Of a stretch of DNA of 64,000 nt, positions 18,169-27,160 are shown piece by piece. Made by a program: the position numbers and the translations under genes. The DNA is from Oscillospiraceae bacterium (GTDB lineage: Bacteria; Bacillota; Clostridia; Oscillospirales; Oscillospiraceae). The stretch lies in assembly GCA_015067845.1 (NCBI GenBank), contig SVLT01000012.1:1-64000 (forward strand), read 5' to 3'. The notes under the pieces were generated by a model. The model saw nothing but the letters and a program-made list of their open reading frames with translations. It was not told the DNA's origin and did no database searches. Each line of letters begins with the position of its first letter. Position 1 is the first letter of the stretch.

Positions 18169-18900
18169 ATGCAGTATTGGGCAATTACGGATGCCGGTTG
18201 CGTCCGTACACAGAACCAAGACACCTATCAAATTGAAAAACTGGATAAGAACTCCCTTTTGTGCCTGGTTTGCGACGGCATGGGCGGCGCAAAGTCCGGC
18301 AATGTAGCCAGCGCGCTGGCGGCAGAGGTTTTTGTGGACGATATCCGCAGAACCTGGAAAGAGGGAATGGAGCAGGCGCAGATCGACCAAATGCTGCAAG
18401 CCGCGGTCAAGCTGGCCAACTTCACTGTTTATGACCAGGGACAGCAGTTTGAAGAATTCTCCGGCATGGGCACCACCTTGGTGGCGATGCTGATCACGGA
18501 ACAGGAAGTCACTGTGGTGAATGTGGGCGACAGCCGCGCATACCGTATCAACGAGGGCGGCATTTCCAGGATCACGGTGGATCATTCTGTGGTTGAAATG
18601 ATGGTACAGCGGGGAGAATTGACCCGTGAAGAGGCCAGGACCTATCCCGGAAAGAATTACATCACCCGAGCCATCGGCACGGAGACCGTTGCGGAATCCG
18701 ATCTGTTCCATCTGGACATGGAACGGGGGGATTACCTGCTGCTGTGTTCTGACGGCTTGACCAACATCATGGACGAGCAGGAGATCCTGTTTGAGGTCGT
18801 CCACGGCGAGGAAAAGGACAAATGCTGTCAGCAATTGCTGGATATCGCCAAAAGCCGGGGCGCACCGGACAATGTGACCTGTGTGCTGGTTCAGCTCTGA
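18169..18900 (+). CDS. stp: PP2C-type Ser/Thr phosphatase (Stp/PrpC)
   Basis: 243-aa metal-dependent phosphatase that reverses phosphorylation by the adjacent PrkC-type kinase. PP2C motifs: TDAGCVRTQNQD near the start, CDGMGG (about 37-42), VNVGDSRAYR and SDGLTN (metal-binding aspartates). The start at 18169 has AAAGGAG 8 nt upstream; a GTG 9 nt earlier would overlap that site. 25 nt before the kinase gene, the standard Firmicutes pairing. Confidence 0.95.
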   Translation: MQYWAITDAGCVRTQNQDTYQIEKLDKNSLLCLVCDGMGGAKSGNVASALAAEVFVDDIRRTWKEGMEQAQIDQMLQAAVKLANFTVYDQGQQFEEFSGMGTTLVAMLITEQEVTVVNVGDSRAYRINEGGISRITVDHSVVEMMVQRGELTREEARTYPGKNYITRAIGTETVAESDLFHLDMERGDYLLLCSDGLTNIMDEQEILFEVVHGEEKDKCCQQLLDIAKSRGAPDNVTCVLVQL

Positions 18901-18925
18901 GCCGGTGTAGAGAGGAGATACTTAA

Positions 18926-20989
18926 ATGGATATGGATAAATATATCGGTCGGTTGCTGGACAACCGATATGAGATATTGGAAGTCATCGGCACAGGCGGT
19001 ATGGCGGTGGTATACAAAGCCCGTTGCCATCGGCTGAACCGTTTGGTGGCCATTAAGATTCTGCGGGCGGAGTACACACAGGACGAAGAATTCCGCCGCC
19101 GCTTCCATGCGGAGAGCCAGGCTGTTGCCATGCTCAGCCATCCCAATATTGTGTCGGTTTATGACGTTTCCACTACCGACGAGGCGGATTATATCGTCAT
19201 GGAGCTGATCGACGGCATCACCTTGAAGCAGTATATGGAGAAAAAGGGCACGCTTAACTGGAAAGAGACCCTGCATTTCGCCATTCAGATCGCCAAAGCG
19301 CTGGATCACGCCCACAGCCGGGGCATCATTCACCGGGACATCAAGCCCCACAATGTGATGGTGCTGAAAAACGGCTCTGTCAAGGTGACGGACTTCGGCA
19401 TCGCCCGGGTCATGTCCGAGAGCAACACCCTGACCAAGGAAGCTCTGGGCTCTGTGCATTATATTTCCCCCGAACAGGCCAAGGGCGGTCAGGTGGACAA
19501 TCGGTCCGACCTGTACTCCCTGGGTGTGGTGATGTATGAGATGACCGCCGGCCGGACGCCTTACGACGGAGAAACACCCGTGGCGGTTGCCATTCAGCAT
19601 ATCAACGGCAAGGCGATCATGCCTTCCATGCTCAATCCCAATGTTCCCGGCGGTTTGGAGCAGATCATCATTCGCTCCATGTCCCGCAATCCCAAGGAGC
19701 GATACCCCTCTGCCGGCGCATTGCTGACGGATCTGGACGAATTCCGCAAGAATCCCACGATCCTCTTTGATTACAACAATCCCAACACGGATATGGATGC
19801 GGCTACACGCCTGCAACCGCCCAAGCGGGATTTGGATGAGACCATGCCCCTGCCCAAGACTGTGGCAGAGCGTACCGCAGCCAGAGCTACACCCCCCAGA
19901 CAGCGGCCCGTTTCCGGCGGCGCAGCCCCTGCACCGGCGAAAAAACCCGCCCGTCGCAAGGAAGTGATCGTGGAGGAGAAGGAAGAACGGAGCAAGGTGG
20001 CCACGATCGCCATGATCGCCTGCGGCGCTGTGGCTCTGATCGCTATCGTGCTGCTGTGCATCGCCCTCTTCGGCGGCGGATCTTCCGAAGAACTGACCAA
20101 TGCGCCCAATCTGATAGGTCAAATGTACGACGAGAATAAGGATTACGGCGATGTGCTGGTGGAGATCAGCAACAAGCAGTACAGCGACGAATACGCAAAA
20201 GGCGTGATCATGGATCAGACACCCAAGGCAAACAAGCAGATGGCGAAGGGCGATACCGTTCGTGTGGTGGTCAGTCTTGGTCCGCAGCCTGAGGAAAAGG
20301 TGATGGTGGACCTGACCCGTGTACCCCAGCAGCAGGCGATTGATTTCCTGAACGCAATGGATATCGATCTGCAATTCCTGCCCAAGATGGAAAACAGCAG
20401 CGAAGTGGAAAAAGGCTGCGTGATCCGTACTGATCCCGTGGACGGCGAGCCTTTGGAAAAGGGCCAAACTGTTTATCTGTGGATCAGCACCGGCCCACTG
20501 AAACAGACGGCCAAGGTTCCCGGCGTTGTGGGCAGAAACCGCACTGTGGCGGAGCAGATCATGATCGGTTCCCAGTTTAACAATGTGACTTTTGAAGAGG
20601 TGGAAAGCGCAGAGCCCGTGGGCACTGTGGTGGAGCAGTCCATCAACGAAGGCATTGAAGTGGATATCAACACACCGATCACCTTGAAGGTCTCCAAGGG
20701 AATGCCTTCCACCGGCGGCGATTCCACCACACCTACGCCCGATCCCGATAATTCTGTGGCCATGGTGATCCCGGTGATCTTTGAAAATCCCCTGGATCGC
20801 ACCTGCGTGCTGTCTGTCTGGAAAGGCTCGGAGTTGGTGGTAGAGCAGACGGTGTACGCCGGCACAGTATCCGTGGAAGTGAAGCTCTACGGAGAAGGTG
20901 TGGAAACCTTTACCGCTCAGCTGGATAGAGATGTGTCCACAGCCTGGACCTTCCAGGTGGACTTCACCGATGACGATTTGGGTGTGTAA
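18926..20989 (+). CDS. prkC: PASTA-domain Ser/Thr protein kinase (PrkC/Stk1)
   Basis: 687-aa membrane receptor kinase. The cytosolic kinase domain (about 13-275) has the glycine loop GTGGMAVVY, VAIKIL lysine, HRDIKPHNV catalytic loop and DFGIARV. A proline- and arginine-rich linker leads to one membrane helix (about 354-377, VATIAMIACGAVALIAIVLL). Three extracellular PASTA repeats follow (about 390-590), which in this family sense peptidoglycan fragments or lipid II. After a TPTPDPD linker there is an extra C-terminal beta-type domain of about 90 residues. It is expected to tune growth, wall synthesis and dormancy, opposed by the upstream PP2C phosphatase. Confidence 0.95.
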   Translation: MDMDKYIGRLLDNRYEILEVIGTGGMAVVYKARCHRLNRLVAIKILRAEYTQDEEFRRRFHAESQAVAMLSHPNIVSVYDVSTTDEADYIVMELIDGITLKQYMEKKGTLNWKETLHFAIQIAKALDHAHSRGIIHRDIKPHNVMVLKNGSVKVTDFGIARVMSESNTLTKEALGSVHYISPEQAKGGQVDNRSDLYSLGVVMYEMTAGRTPYDGETPVAVAIQHINGKAIMPSMLNPNVPGGLEQIIIRSMSRNPKERYPSAGALLTDLDEFRKNPTILFDYNNPNTDMDAATRLQPPKRDLDETMPLPKTVAERTAARATPPRQRPVSGGAAPAPAKKPARRKEVIVEEKEERSKVATIAMIACGAVALIAIVLLCIALFGGGSSEELTNAPNLIGQMYDENKDYGDVLVEISNKQYSDEYAKGVIMDQTPKANKQMAKGDTVRVVVSLGPQPEEKVMVDLTRVPQQQAIDFLNAMDIDLQFLPKMENSSEVEKGCVIRTDPVDGEPLEKGQTVYLWISTGPLKQTAKVPGVVGRNRTVAEQIMIGSQFNNVTFEEVESAEPVGTVVEQSINEGIEVDINTPITLKVSKGMPSTGGDSTTPTPDPDNSVAMVIPVIFENPLDRTCVLSVWKGSELVVEQTVYAGTVSVEVKLYGEGVETFTAQLDRDVSTAWTFQVDFTDDDLGV

Positions 20990-20995
20990 TTGGGA

Positions 20996-21883
20996 ATGAA
21001 TGAACGAAAAACGGGCCGGATCGTCCGGTCTATCAGCGGATTTTACGATGTGCGTGCAGGCCAGCAGCTGATCACCTGCCGCGCCCGCGGCATCCTGCGC
21101 AAAGAGGGTAACAGCCCCCTGACCGGGGATCTGGTGGAAATATCCGTGGAAAATGGCAAGGGCATGGTGGAGAAGATCCTGCCCCGGCAAAACCATTTTG
21201 TCCGCCCGGCGGTGGCCAATGTGGATGCGCTGGTGGTGTTTGCCGCCAATGTCAACCCTGTAACGGAGCCCTTTCTCATCGACCGGGTTGCCGCCATTGC
21301 CGGTGACCAGGAAGTGCCGGTGTATCTTTGCATCAATAAGTGCGATCTGGATCCGGCCATGGATCTGGAACGGATTTACCGCAACGCCGGTTTTACCGTG
21401 ATCTGCACCAGCGCCGAGACCGGCGAGGGTGTGGAGCAGCTGTGGGAGCTGATCAAGGGCAAGCTCACCGCTTTTACCGGAAATTCCGGCGTAGGCAAGA
21501 GCAGTATCTTGAATCGGCTGTGCCCCCAGTTGGCCCTGGCTACCGGGGAAGTGTCCGAGAAGCTGGGCCGCGGACGGCATACGACGCGCCATGTGGAGCT
21601 GTATGATCTGGGGGAGGGGACCTATGTTGCGGATACCCCCGGCTTTTCCTCTTTCGATACGGACATGATGGAGATCATCCTGAAAGAGAATCTCCAATAT
21701 GCCTTCGCAGATTTCGCACCGTATATCGGCAAATGCCAGTTCCATGACTGCACCCACCGGAAAGAGCCGGGCTGCGCCGTGACTGCTGCGCTGGCGGCAG
21801 GGGAGATCGAGCCTACCCGGTATGACAGCTACCTGCGGCTTTACGAAAAAGCCAGCCAGATCAAACAGTGGGAACTGAAATAA
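20996..21883 (+). CDS. rsgA: Ribosome small-subunit biogenesis GTPase RsgA
   Basis: 295-aa circularly permuted GTPase acting late in 30S assembly. An N-terminal OB fold (1-70) is followed by G4 NKCD before G1 GNSGVGKSS, which is the permuted order, then DTPGFSSF, and a C-terminal zinc site (CQFHDCTHRKEPGC). The start is uncertain: TTG at 20990 and ATG at 20996 are both possible and the ribosome binding site is weak, suggesting coupling to the kinase stop just upstream. Last gene of the housekeeping operon; the rpe and thiN genes that often follow are absent. Confidence 0.95.
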   Translation: MNERKTGRIVRSISGFYDVRAGQQLITCRARGILRKEGNSPLTGDLVEISVENGKGMVEKILPRQNHFVRPAVANVDALVVFAANVNPVTEPFLIDRVAAIAGDQEVPVYLCINKCDLDPAMDLERIYRNAGFTVICTSAETGEGVEQLWELIKGKLTAFTGNSGVGKSSILNRLCPQLALATGEVSEKLGRGRHTTRHVELYDLGEGTYVADTPGFSSFDTDMMEIILKENLQYAFADFAPYIGKCQFHDCTHRKEPGCAVTAALAAGEIEPTRYDSYLRLYEKASQIKQWELK

Positions 21884-21892
21884 GGATAAATC

Positions 21893-21920
21893 AAAAGCCT
21901 CGCCATCCGGCGAGGCTTTT
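21893..21920 (+). terminator. Rho-independent terminator after rsgA
   Basis: Perfect 12-base stem (AAAAGCCTCGCC / GGCGAGGCTTTT) with a four-base loop, ten bases after the rsgA stop. It ends the housekeeping operon. Confidence 0.92.
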
Positions 21921-21942
21921 CAGCTTTCGGCAAGAAACATGG

Positions 21943-21971
21943 TAGACAATGAGGAAAATTCATGATAAAAT
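21943..21971 (+). promoter_or_regulatory. Extended -10 promoter for the DUF368 gene
   Basis: TAGACA (21943-21948), 17-nt spacer, TAAAAT (21966-21971) with TG one base before it. An in-frame ATG at 21949 lies inside this promoter, which argues for the later start at 22006. Confidence 0.65.
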
Positions 21972-22005
21972 GGGAAAAGATATGATGGAAGAAAGGGGGC
22001 AGTAT

Positions 22006-22854
22006 ATGACATTCTTGAAAAACTTCTTAAAGGGCATAGTTGCCGGCATTGGCGGCATTGCTCCGGGCCTCAGCGGCAGCGTTTTGCTGGTGATTCTGGG
22101 CCTTTACGAGCGAACCGTTAATGCAATCGGTACGCTATTCAAAAATTTCAAAAAGAATATCAAATTTCTGCTGCCTCTGGTGCTGGGCCTGGCCGTGGGC
22201 ATCCTGTTGTTTAGTAAAGTGGTGGATTTTTTGCTGACGACCTTCCCGTTCCAAACCCGGTACGCCTTTTTGGGTCTGATCCTGGGAACGATTCCGTTGT
22301 TCCACCGGGAAGTGCGGAAAAACGGCTTCCGGAAACGGTATTATCTGGTGATCGTGGGTGCGGCGGCATTGGGATTCTTCCTGTTCGGCTTCAACCGGCA
22401 TCTGTTTCCCACAGTCACAGAGCCGAATCTGCTCCAATCCGTTCTGCTGGGTGTGGCGGTGGCCGGATCGTCCATCGTTCCCGGTGTGGACAGCGCGGCG
22501 ATCATGTCCGCATTCGGACTTTACGAACTGTATGTCAGTTCTCTGGCAGATTTCAATTTGCAGATCCTCATTCCTGCCGCGGGCGGACTGATTGTGGGCG
22601 CTTTGGCGATATCCTTTGTGATGAACTTACTGATCAGGAAAGCCTATACCGGAACGTTTTCCGTTATTTTCGGAATGTTTTTGGCCATCGTTCCCACGGT
22701 GGTCATGGAGGAAAGCTGCACCATCACAACCCTGCCCATGGGCCTGATGGCCATCGGCTTTGCCTTGGCAGGTATGCTCCTGTCCCTGTACATGGGAGAC
22801 ATCCGGGGCAATAATGCGAAAATTTGCCGCCTGTTTGGCAAAAAGAATCGATGA
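22006..22854 (+). CDS. DUF368 integral membrane protein
   Basis: 282-aa polytopic membrane protein of the DUF368 family, with about eight or nine hydrophobic helices and the family N-terminus FLKGIVAGIGGIAPGLSGS, a conserved glycine/proline-rich pore-like motif that recurs as GSSIVPGVDSAAIMS in the second half. DUF368 members have been linked to undecaprenyl phosphate translocation in some bacteria; whether this one does so is inference. The start at 22006 has AGGGGG upstream. Monocistronic between two terminators. Confidence 0.85.
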   Translation: MTFLKNFLKGIVAGIGGIAPGLSGSVLLVILGLYERTVNAIGTLFKNFKKNIKFLLPLVLGLAVGILLFSKVVDFLLTTFPFQTRYAFLGLILGTIPLFHREVRKNGFRKRYYLVIVGAAALGFFLFGFNRHLFPTVTEPNLLQSVLLGVAVAGSSIVPGVDSAAIMSAFGLYELYVSSLADFNLQILIPAAGGLIVGALAISFVMNLLIRKAYTGTFSVIFGMFLAIVPTVVMEESCTITTLPMGLMAIGFALAGMLLSLYMGDIRGNNAKICRLFGKKNR

Positions 22855-22860
22855 TGAAAA

Positions 22861-22908
22861 GTAGGGGCGGCAACCTGCCGCCCGCGGGCGACGAATAGTC
22901 GCCCCTAC
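22861..22908. repeat. Short GTAGGGGC inverted-repeat element
   Basis: 48-bp element starting GTAGGGGCG and ending CGCCCCTAC, with further internal pairing (GGCGGCAACCTGCCGCC). Its ends match the two longer elements at 23011 and 28293. It lies in the 347-nt gap 22855-23201, which otherwise holds a terminator, a second repeat and the citrate-operon promoter. Confidence 0.75.
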
Positions 22909-22944
22909 ATATGTCAATGGACACTGCCTGCATTTTAACACTTT

Positions 22945-22969
22945 AAGCACCGCTGCGGCGGTGCTTTTT
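22945..22969 (+). terminator. Rho-independent terminator
   Basis: AAGCACCGC stem, three-base loop, GGCGGTGCTTTTT. It can end transcription from the DUF368 gene before the citrate operon. Confidence 0.85.
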
Positions 22970-23010
22970 CTCTTCCTCGGGGGAGAATGGTTTTAGGCTT
23001 TATAAGTATT

Positions 23011-23090
23011 GTAGGGGCTGGCGCCCACGACAGCCCGTCCTGCAAATTTGGAAGATCCCCATACGGGGCGTCGAAGGCGCCACCCCCTAC
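23011..23090. repeat. GTAGGGG element, 80-bp copy left of the citrate operon
   Basis: Terminal inverted repeat GTAGGGG...CCCCTAC with inner GGCGCC on both sides. It shares nearly its whole sequence with the copy at 28293-28371, in the same orientation (both contain GCTGGCGCCCACGACAGCCC and CCATACGGGGCGTCGA). No coding capacity. Likely a MITE- or REP-like mobile or dispersed element. Confidence 0.8.
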
Positions 23091-23133
23091 AATGGTGCAG
23101 GAAGTGCAAGGGAAATAAATTGTCTGTAAAGGG

Positions 23134-23161
23134 TTGACAAATGCACACACAGATGTATAAT
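23134..23161 (+). promoter_or_regulatory. Consensus SigA promoter of the citrate operon
   Basis: Perfect TTGACA (23134-23139), 16-nt spacer, perfect TATAAT (23156-23161), 41 nt before the citrate synthase ATG. Such a strong core promoter implies repression, in line with the operator overlapping its -10. Confidence 0.9.
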
Positions 23162-23177
23162 TGTATACAATTATACA
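23154..23177. promoter_or_regulatory. 24-bp perfect palindrome, likely GntR operator
   Basis: The core TATAATTGTATACAATTATA extends by TG on the left and CA on the right to a 24-bp perfect palindrome. It covers the -10 box and the expected transcription start. GntR/FadR-type proteins bind short AT-rich palindromes of this kind. The GntR gene is second in the operon, so autorepression is the simplest model (inference). Confidence 0.75.
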
Positions 23178-23201
23178 AGAAAACATAAAGGAGGACTTCC
23201 T

Positions 23202-24575
23202 ATGATTGAAATTTCCGGAAAAACCAACCTCTTGGAGCAGAAATCTTACAAATATTCCTTACAGGATGTGGCGGAGCCCAATCTGCACCGGGAGATCTAT
23301 GATTATGGCACCACCCCCAAGGTGACCTTCAACCATCGCCGGGTGCCCATGAATATGCCCGAGGAGATCTGGATCACCGATACTTCCCTGCGTGACGGTC
23401 AGCAGTCCGTTGAGCCCTACACTGTGGATCAGATCGTCAATATCTATAAGCTGTTGTCCAAACTGGGCGGCCCCTACGGCATCATTCGTCAGACGGAATT
23501 TTTCATTTACAGCAAGAAAGACCGCCAGGCAGTGGAGAAGTGCATGGAGCTGGGTCTGAAATTCCCGGAGATCACCAGCTGGATCCGCGCCAGCAAGGAG
23601 GATTTCCGTCTGGTTCGTGATCTGGGCATCAAGGAAACGGGCATTTTGGTCAGCTGCAGCGACTACCACATTTTCAAGAAGATGAAAATGACCCGTTCTC
23701 AGGTGCTGGATCATTATCTGGGTACCATCAAGGATGCTTTCGAGGCCGGCGTGGTGCCCCGCTGCCACCTGGAAGATATTACCCGGGCGGATTTCTACGG
23801 CTTTGTGGTGCCGTTTGTCAATGAGCTGCAGCGGCTGTCCCAGGAAGCCGGCATCCCTGTCAAGATCCGGGCCTGCGACACCATGGGCTACGGCGTCCCC
23901 TATACCGAGGCTGCCATGCCCCGCAGTGTTGCAGGTATCATTTATGGCCTGCAACACTACTCCGATGTGCCCAGCGAGTGTCTGGAATGGCACGGTCACA
24001 ATGATTTTTATAAAGCAGTTGCCAATGCTTCTACCGCATGGCTGTACGGTGCCTGTGCAGTCAACTGCTCTTTGCTGGGTATTGGCGAGCGTACCGGCAA
24101 TATTCCTTTGGAGGCCATGGTTTTTGAATACGCATCTTTGCGTGGTTCTATGGACGGCATGGATCCCACCGTCATTACGGAGATCGCCGAGTATTTCCAA
24201 AATGAGATCGGCTACGACATCCCGGTGATGACCCCCTTCGTGGGTCGGAACTTCAACTCCACCCGGGCAGGCATCCATGCGGACGGTCTGCTGAAGGACG
24301 CGGAGATCTACACCATTTTCGACACGGAAAAGCTTTTGAACCGGAAGGCTACGGTGGAGATCAGCAAGACTTCCGGTTTGGCCGGCATTGCCTACTGGAT
24401 CAACTGCAACTATCACCTGAGCGGCGAACAGGAGATCGCCAAAAACGATCCTTTGGTCATCGCCCTGAAGGCCTGGGTGGATGAGCAGTATGAGCAGGAA
24501 CGGCAGACCATGATGTCCAGACCCGAACTGGAAGAGAAGATCGAAGAATTGGCCCCCGGCCGTTTCAGCGTTTGA
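23202..24575 (+). CDS. Re-citrate synthase (homocitrate/isopropylmalate synthase family)
   Basis: 457-aa HMGL-like TIM-barrel enzyme. DTSLRDGQQS carries the metal-binding aspartate and catalytic arginine; EWHGHNDF supplies the two metal histidines; NCSLLGIGERTGN and GIHADG are further signatures. Sequence style (TSWIRASKEDF, LVSCSDYHIF, RCHLEDITRADFYGF) and length fit the Re-type citrate synthase of Clostridium kluyveri better than isopropylmalate synthase, and no LeuA-type allosteric domain is present. Aconitase and isocitrate dehydrogenase follow in the operon, so condensation of acetyl-CoA with oxaloacetate to citrate is the best call. Homocitrate synthase is the main alternative. Confidence 0.75.
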   Translation: MIEISGKTNLLEQKSYKYSLQDVAEPNLHREIYDYGTTPKVTFNHRRVPMNMPEEIWITDTSLRDGQQSVEPYTVDQIVNIYKLLSKLGGPYGIIRQTEFFIYSKKDRQAVEKCMELGLKFPEITSWIRASKEDFRLVRDLGIKETGILVSCSDYHIFKKMKMTRSQVLDHYLGTIKDAFEAGVVPRCHLEDITRADFYGFVVPFVNELQRLSQEAGIPVKIRACDTMGYGVPYTEAAMPRSVAGIIYGLQHYSDVPSECLEWHGHNDFYKAVANASTAWLYGACAVNCSLLGIGERTGNIPLEAMVFEYASLRGSMDGMDPTVITEIAEYFQNEIGYDIPVMTPFVGRNFNSTRAGIHADGLLKDAEIYTIFDTEKLLNRKATVEISKTSGLAGIAYWINCNYHLSGEQEIAKNDPLVIALKAWVDEQYEQERQTMMSRPELEEKIEELAPGRFSV

Positions 24576-24588
24576 CAGGAGGTACACA

Positions 24589-25242
24589 ATGGCGGAATTC
24601 AAATCTATTTCCCTGGCAACCCAGGTTTTTGAAAAACTGGAAGAAGACATCATCACCGGCGTATATCCCCGGGGAGAAATTCTGACGGAATTGAAGCTGG
24701 TGGAGCAGCTGGGCGTGAGCCGTACGCCCATCCGGGAGGCCCTGCGCCGTCTGGAGCAGGAACGGCTGATCAAGGAGACCGGCAAGGGTTCTTTGGTTTT
24801 GGGTATTACCATGGAAGACCTGGTAGACATTATGGAGATCCGTCAGCGGATCGAGGGATTGGCTGCCTACCATGCCACGAAAAACCTGACGGAAGAGGGC
24901 AGGGAAGCGCTGTTGCAGATCAGCCAGCTCCAGGACTTCTATTATGAGAAGAAGGATATCGACAATCTGAGAAAAATGGATGATCGGTTCCACGATGCCA
25001 TTTATCAGTTCTCCAAGCGTCCGGTTTTGCGGGATGCGCTGGTTCCTCTCCACAGAAAAACCCAGCGGTACCGCAGAATCTCCATGGAGGATAAGGAACG
25101 GCTGAATGGCTCCATTCAGGAGCACAAGGCAATTTGCAACGCAATTATTTCCGGAGACGCGGAGCTGGCAGAGCAGCTGATCACCCGGCACATTGAACTT
25201 GCGAAAAAGAGTATGATCGAGAGGTGCTATCACAATGGGTAA
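24589..25242 (+). CDS. GntR-family regulator with FCD domain
   Basis: 217-aa transcription factor. An N-terminal winged helix (about 8-72, LGVSRTPIREALRRLEQERLI recognition region) is followed by an all-helical FCD ligand-binding domain (about 78-210) with the histidines and aspartate that bind a metal and an organic acid (DDRFHDAIY). Its position inside the citrate operon suggests it senses citrate or a related carboxylate and represses the operon through the palindrome at 23154-23177. Its end overlaps the aconitase start by 8 nt. Confidence 0.88.
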   Translation: MAEFKSISLATQVFEKLEEDIITGVYPRGEILTELKLVEQLGVSRTPIREALRRLEQERLIKETGKGSLVLGITMEDLVDIMEIRQRIEGLAAYHATKNLTEEGREALLQISQLQDFYYEKKDIDNLRKMDDRFHDAIYQFSKRPVLRDALVPLHRKTQRYRRISMEDKERLNGSIQEHKAICNAIISGDAELAEQLITRHIELAKKSMIERCYHNG

Positions 25243-27160
25243 GACCATCGCACAAAAAATCATCGCGGCGCATTTGCTGTCCGGGGATATGACACCCGGA
25301 AGCGAGGTTGCCCTGCGCATTGACCAGACCCTGACACAGGATGCCACCGGCACCATGGCCTATCTGGCCCTGGAAGGTATGAATATCCCCCGTGTAAAGA
25401 CGGAGCTGAGCATTGCCTATGTTGACCACAACACGCTGCAATGCGGCTTTGAAAACGCCGACGATCATCAGTATTTGCAGACCGTAGCCGCCAAGTACGG
25501 CGTCCGGTTCTCCCGTCCCGGTAACGGCATCTGCCATCAGGTGCATCTGGAACGGTTCGGCAAGCCAGGCAAGACCCTGATCGGCTCTGACAGCCACACC
25601 CCCACCGCCGGTGGTTTGGGTATGCTGGCTTTCGGTGCCGGCGGTATGGACGTGGCGGCGGCCATGGGCGGCGGCGCGTACTATATCACCATGCCCAGGA
25701 TGTTCCGGGTAAACCTCACCGGCGCATTGCGCCCCGGTGTGACGGCAAAGGACATCAGTCTGGAAATTCTGCGTATCCTTAGCGTCAAGGGCGGCGTGGG
25801 CGCGATCATCGAATGGGGCGGCCCCGGTGTTGCCGCGCTGAGCGTTCCCGAGCGCGCTACCATTACCAACATGGGTGCGGAGTTGGGCGCAACCACCTCT
25901 GTTTTCCCGGCTGACGATGTGACCAAGGCATTTTTGGCTGCCCAGGGAAGAGAAGGGGACTACACCCCCATTTTTGCAGATGCAGATGCGGTCTACGATC
26001 GGGTCATTGACATCGACCTGTCTGCGTTGACACCCCGGATCGCATGCCCCCACAGCCCCGACAATGTAAAGACCGTGGCGGAGCTGAATGTGATCAAGGT
26101 GGATCAGGTGTGTATCGGCTCCTGCACCAATTCCTCTCTGGCTGACCTGTTGAAGGTGGCGGCAATTCTCAAGGGTAAGCGCATTGCACCCCATGTCAGT
26201 CTGTCCATTTCTCCCGGCTCCCGGCAGGTGCTGAGTATGCTCGCCAAATGCGGCGCACTGGAGGATATTCTGGCCAGCGGCGCACGGCTTCTGGAATGTG
26301 CCTGCGGCCCCTGTATCGGCATGGGCTTCTCTCCCAATTCCGGCGGCGTGAGCCTGCGTACCTTTAACCGAAACTTCCTTGGCCGTTCCGGCACCCGGGA
26401 CGGGCAGGTGTACTTAGTCTCTCCGGAGACGGCGGCGGCCTCCGCTTTGCGGGGCTACATCACCGACCCCATGACCTTAGATGCGCAGCCGGCCATCACC
26501 ATGCCGGAGCAGTTCGCTATCGACGATTCCGGTGTGCTGATGCCCCTGGATGAGGAAGCGGCAAAGTCCGCCCAGGTGCTGCGTGGGCCGAATATCAAGG
26601 AATTCCCCGTGGGCAAGACCATGGAAGACAGTATTGCCGGTCAAGTGGTGCTGAAGGTGGGCGACAACATCACCACCGACCACATCATGCCCGCCGGTGC
26701 GAAGATCCTGCCCTACCGTTCCAATATTCCCTTCCTGTCCAAATTCTGCTTTGAGGTCTGCGATCCTGCATTCCCGGAGCGTGCGAAGGCGACAGAAAAC
26801 GGCATCATTCTGGGCGGCGAAAACTACGGTCAGGGCTCGTCCCGGGAGCATGCGGCGTTGGTGCCCATGTATCTGGGTGTGCGCTGTGTCATCGCCAAGA
26901 GCTTCGCCAGAATTCATGTGGCGAACCTGATCAATGCCGGTATTTTGCCCTTGACCCTGGAAAATGCGGCGGATTATGACGCATTGGAGCAGGGCTGCGC
27001 CCTGACCTTGGAGAACATCCACAAGGGTATGGAAGAAGGTATCCTGACAGCCACGGCAGGCGGAAAGAAGATCACCCTGCGTTGTGATTTGACCAAGCGG
27101 CAGAGGGACATTCTGCTGGCCGGCGGTCTGCTGAAATACATCGGAGAGGGCGGATTATAA
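25235..27160 (+). CDS. Aconitate hydratase (short, Aquifex-type)
   Basis: 641-aa iron-sulfur enzyme interconverting citrate and isocitrate. Cluster ligands are Cys293 (CIGSCTNSS), Cys357 and Cys360 (CACGPC). GSDSHTPTAGG is in the N-terminal part, and the swivel domain (about 470-640) has GDNITTDHIMPAG and GSSREHAALVP. At about 640 residues it is the short single-chain type, which resembles LeuC plus LeuD fused, not the 850-900-residue AcnA or AcnB. Operon context (citrate synthase upstream, isocitrate dehydrogenase downstream) favours aconitase over isopropylmalate or homoaconitate isomerase. Confidence 0.88.
   Translation: MGKTIAQKIIAAHLLSGDMTPGSEVALRIDQTLTQDATGTMAYLALEGMNIPRVKTELSIAYVDHNTLQCGFENADDHQYLQTVAAKYGVRFSRPGNGICHQVHLERFGKPGKTLIGSDSHTPTAGGLGMLAFGAGGMDVAAAMGGGAYYITMPRMFRVNLTGALRPGVTAKDISLEILRILSVKGGVGAIIEWGGPGVAALSVPERATITNMGAELGATTSVFPADDVTKAFLAAQGREGDYTPIFADADAVYDRVIDIDLSALTPRIACPHSPDNVKTVAELNVIKVDQVCIGSCTNSSLADLLKVAAILKGKRIAPHVSLSISPGSRQVLSMLAKCGALEDILASGARLLECACGPCIGMGFSPNSGGVSLRTFNRNFLGRSGTRDGQVYLVSPETAAASALRGYITDPMTLDAQPAITMPEQFAIDDSGVLMPLDEEAAKSAQVLRGPNIKEFPVGKTMEDSIAGQVVLKVGDNITTDHIMPAGAKILPYRSNIPFLSKFCFEVCDPAFPERAKATENGIILGGENYGQGSSREHAALVPMYLGVRCVIAKSFARIHVANLINAGILPLTLENAADYDALEQGCALTLENIHKGMEEGILTATAGGKKITLRCDLTKRQRDILLAGGLLKYIGEGGL

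Noticed and set aside
18767..21757. 996-codon minus-strand open frame opposite prkC and rsgA
   Set aside because: Composition is rich in His, Gln, Gly and Leu with no domain, and the opposite strand encodes two certain housekeeping proteins.
21949..22005. Upstream ATG start for the DUF368 protein
   Set aside because: It lies within the promoter spacer and adds a non-conserved N-terminus; the ATG at 22006 has a good ribosome binding site.
22855..23201. Protein-coding gene in the gap before the citrate operon
   Set aside because: Small open frames there overlap the GTAGGGG repeats and terminator, and lack ribosome binding sites.
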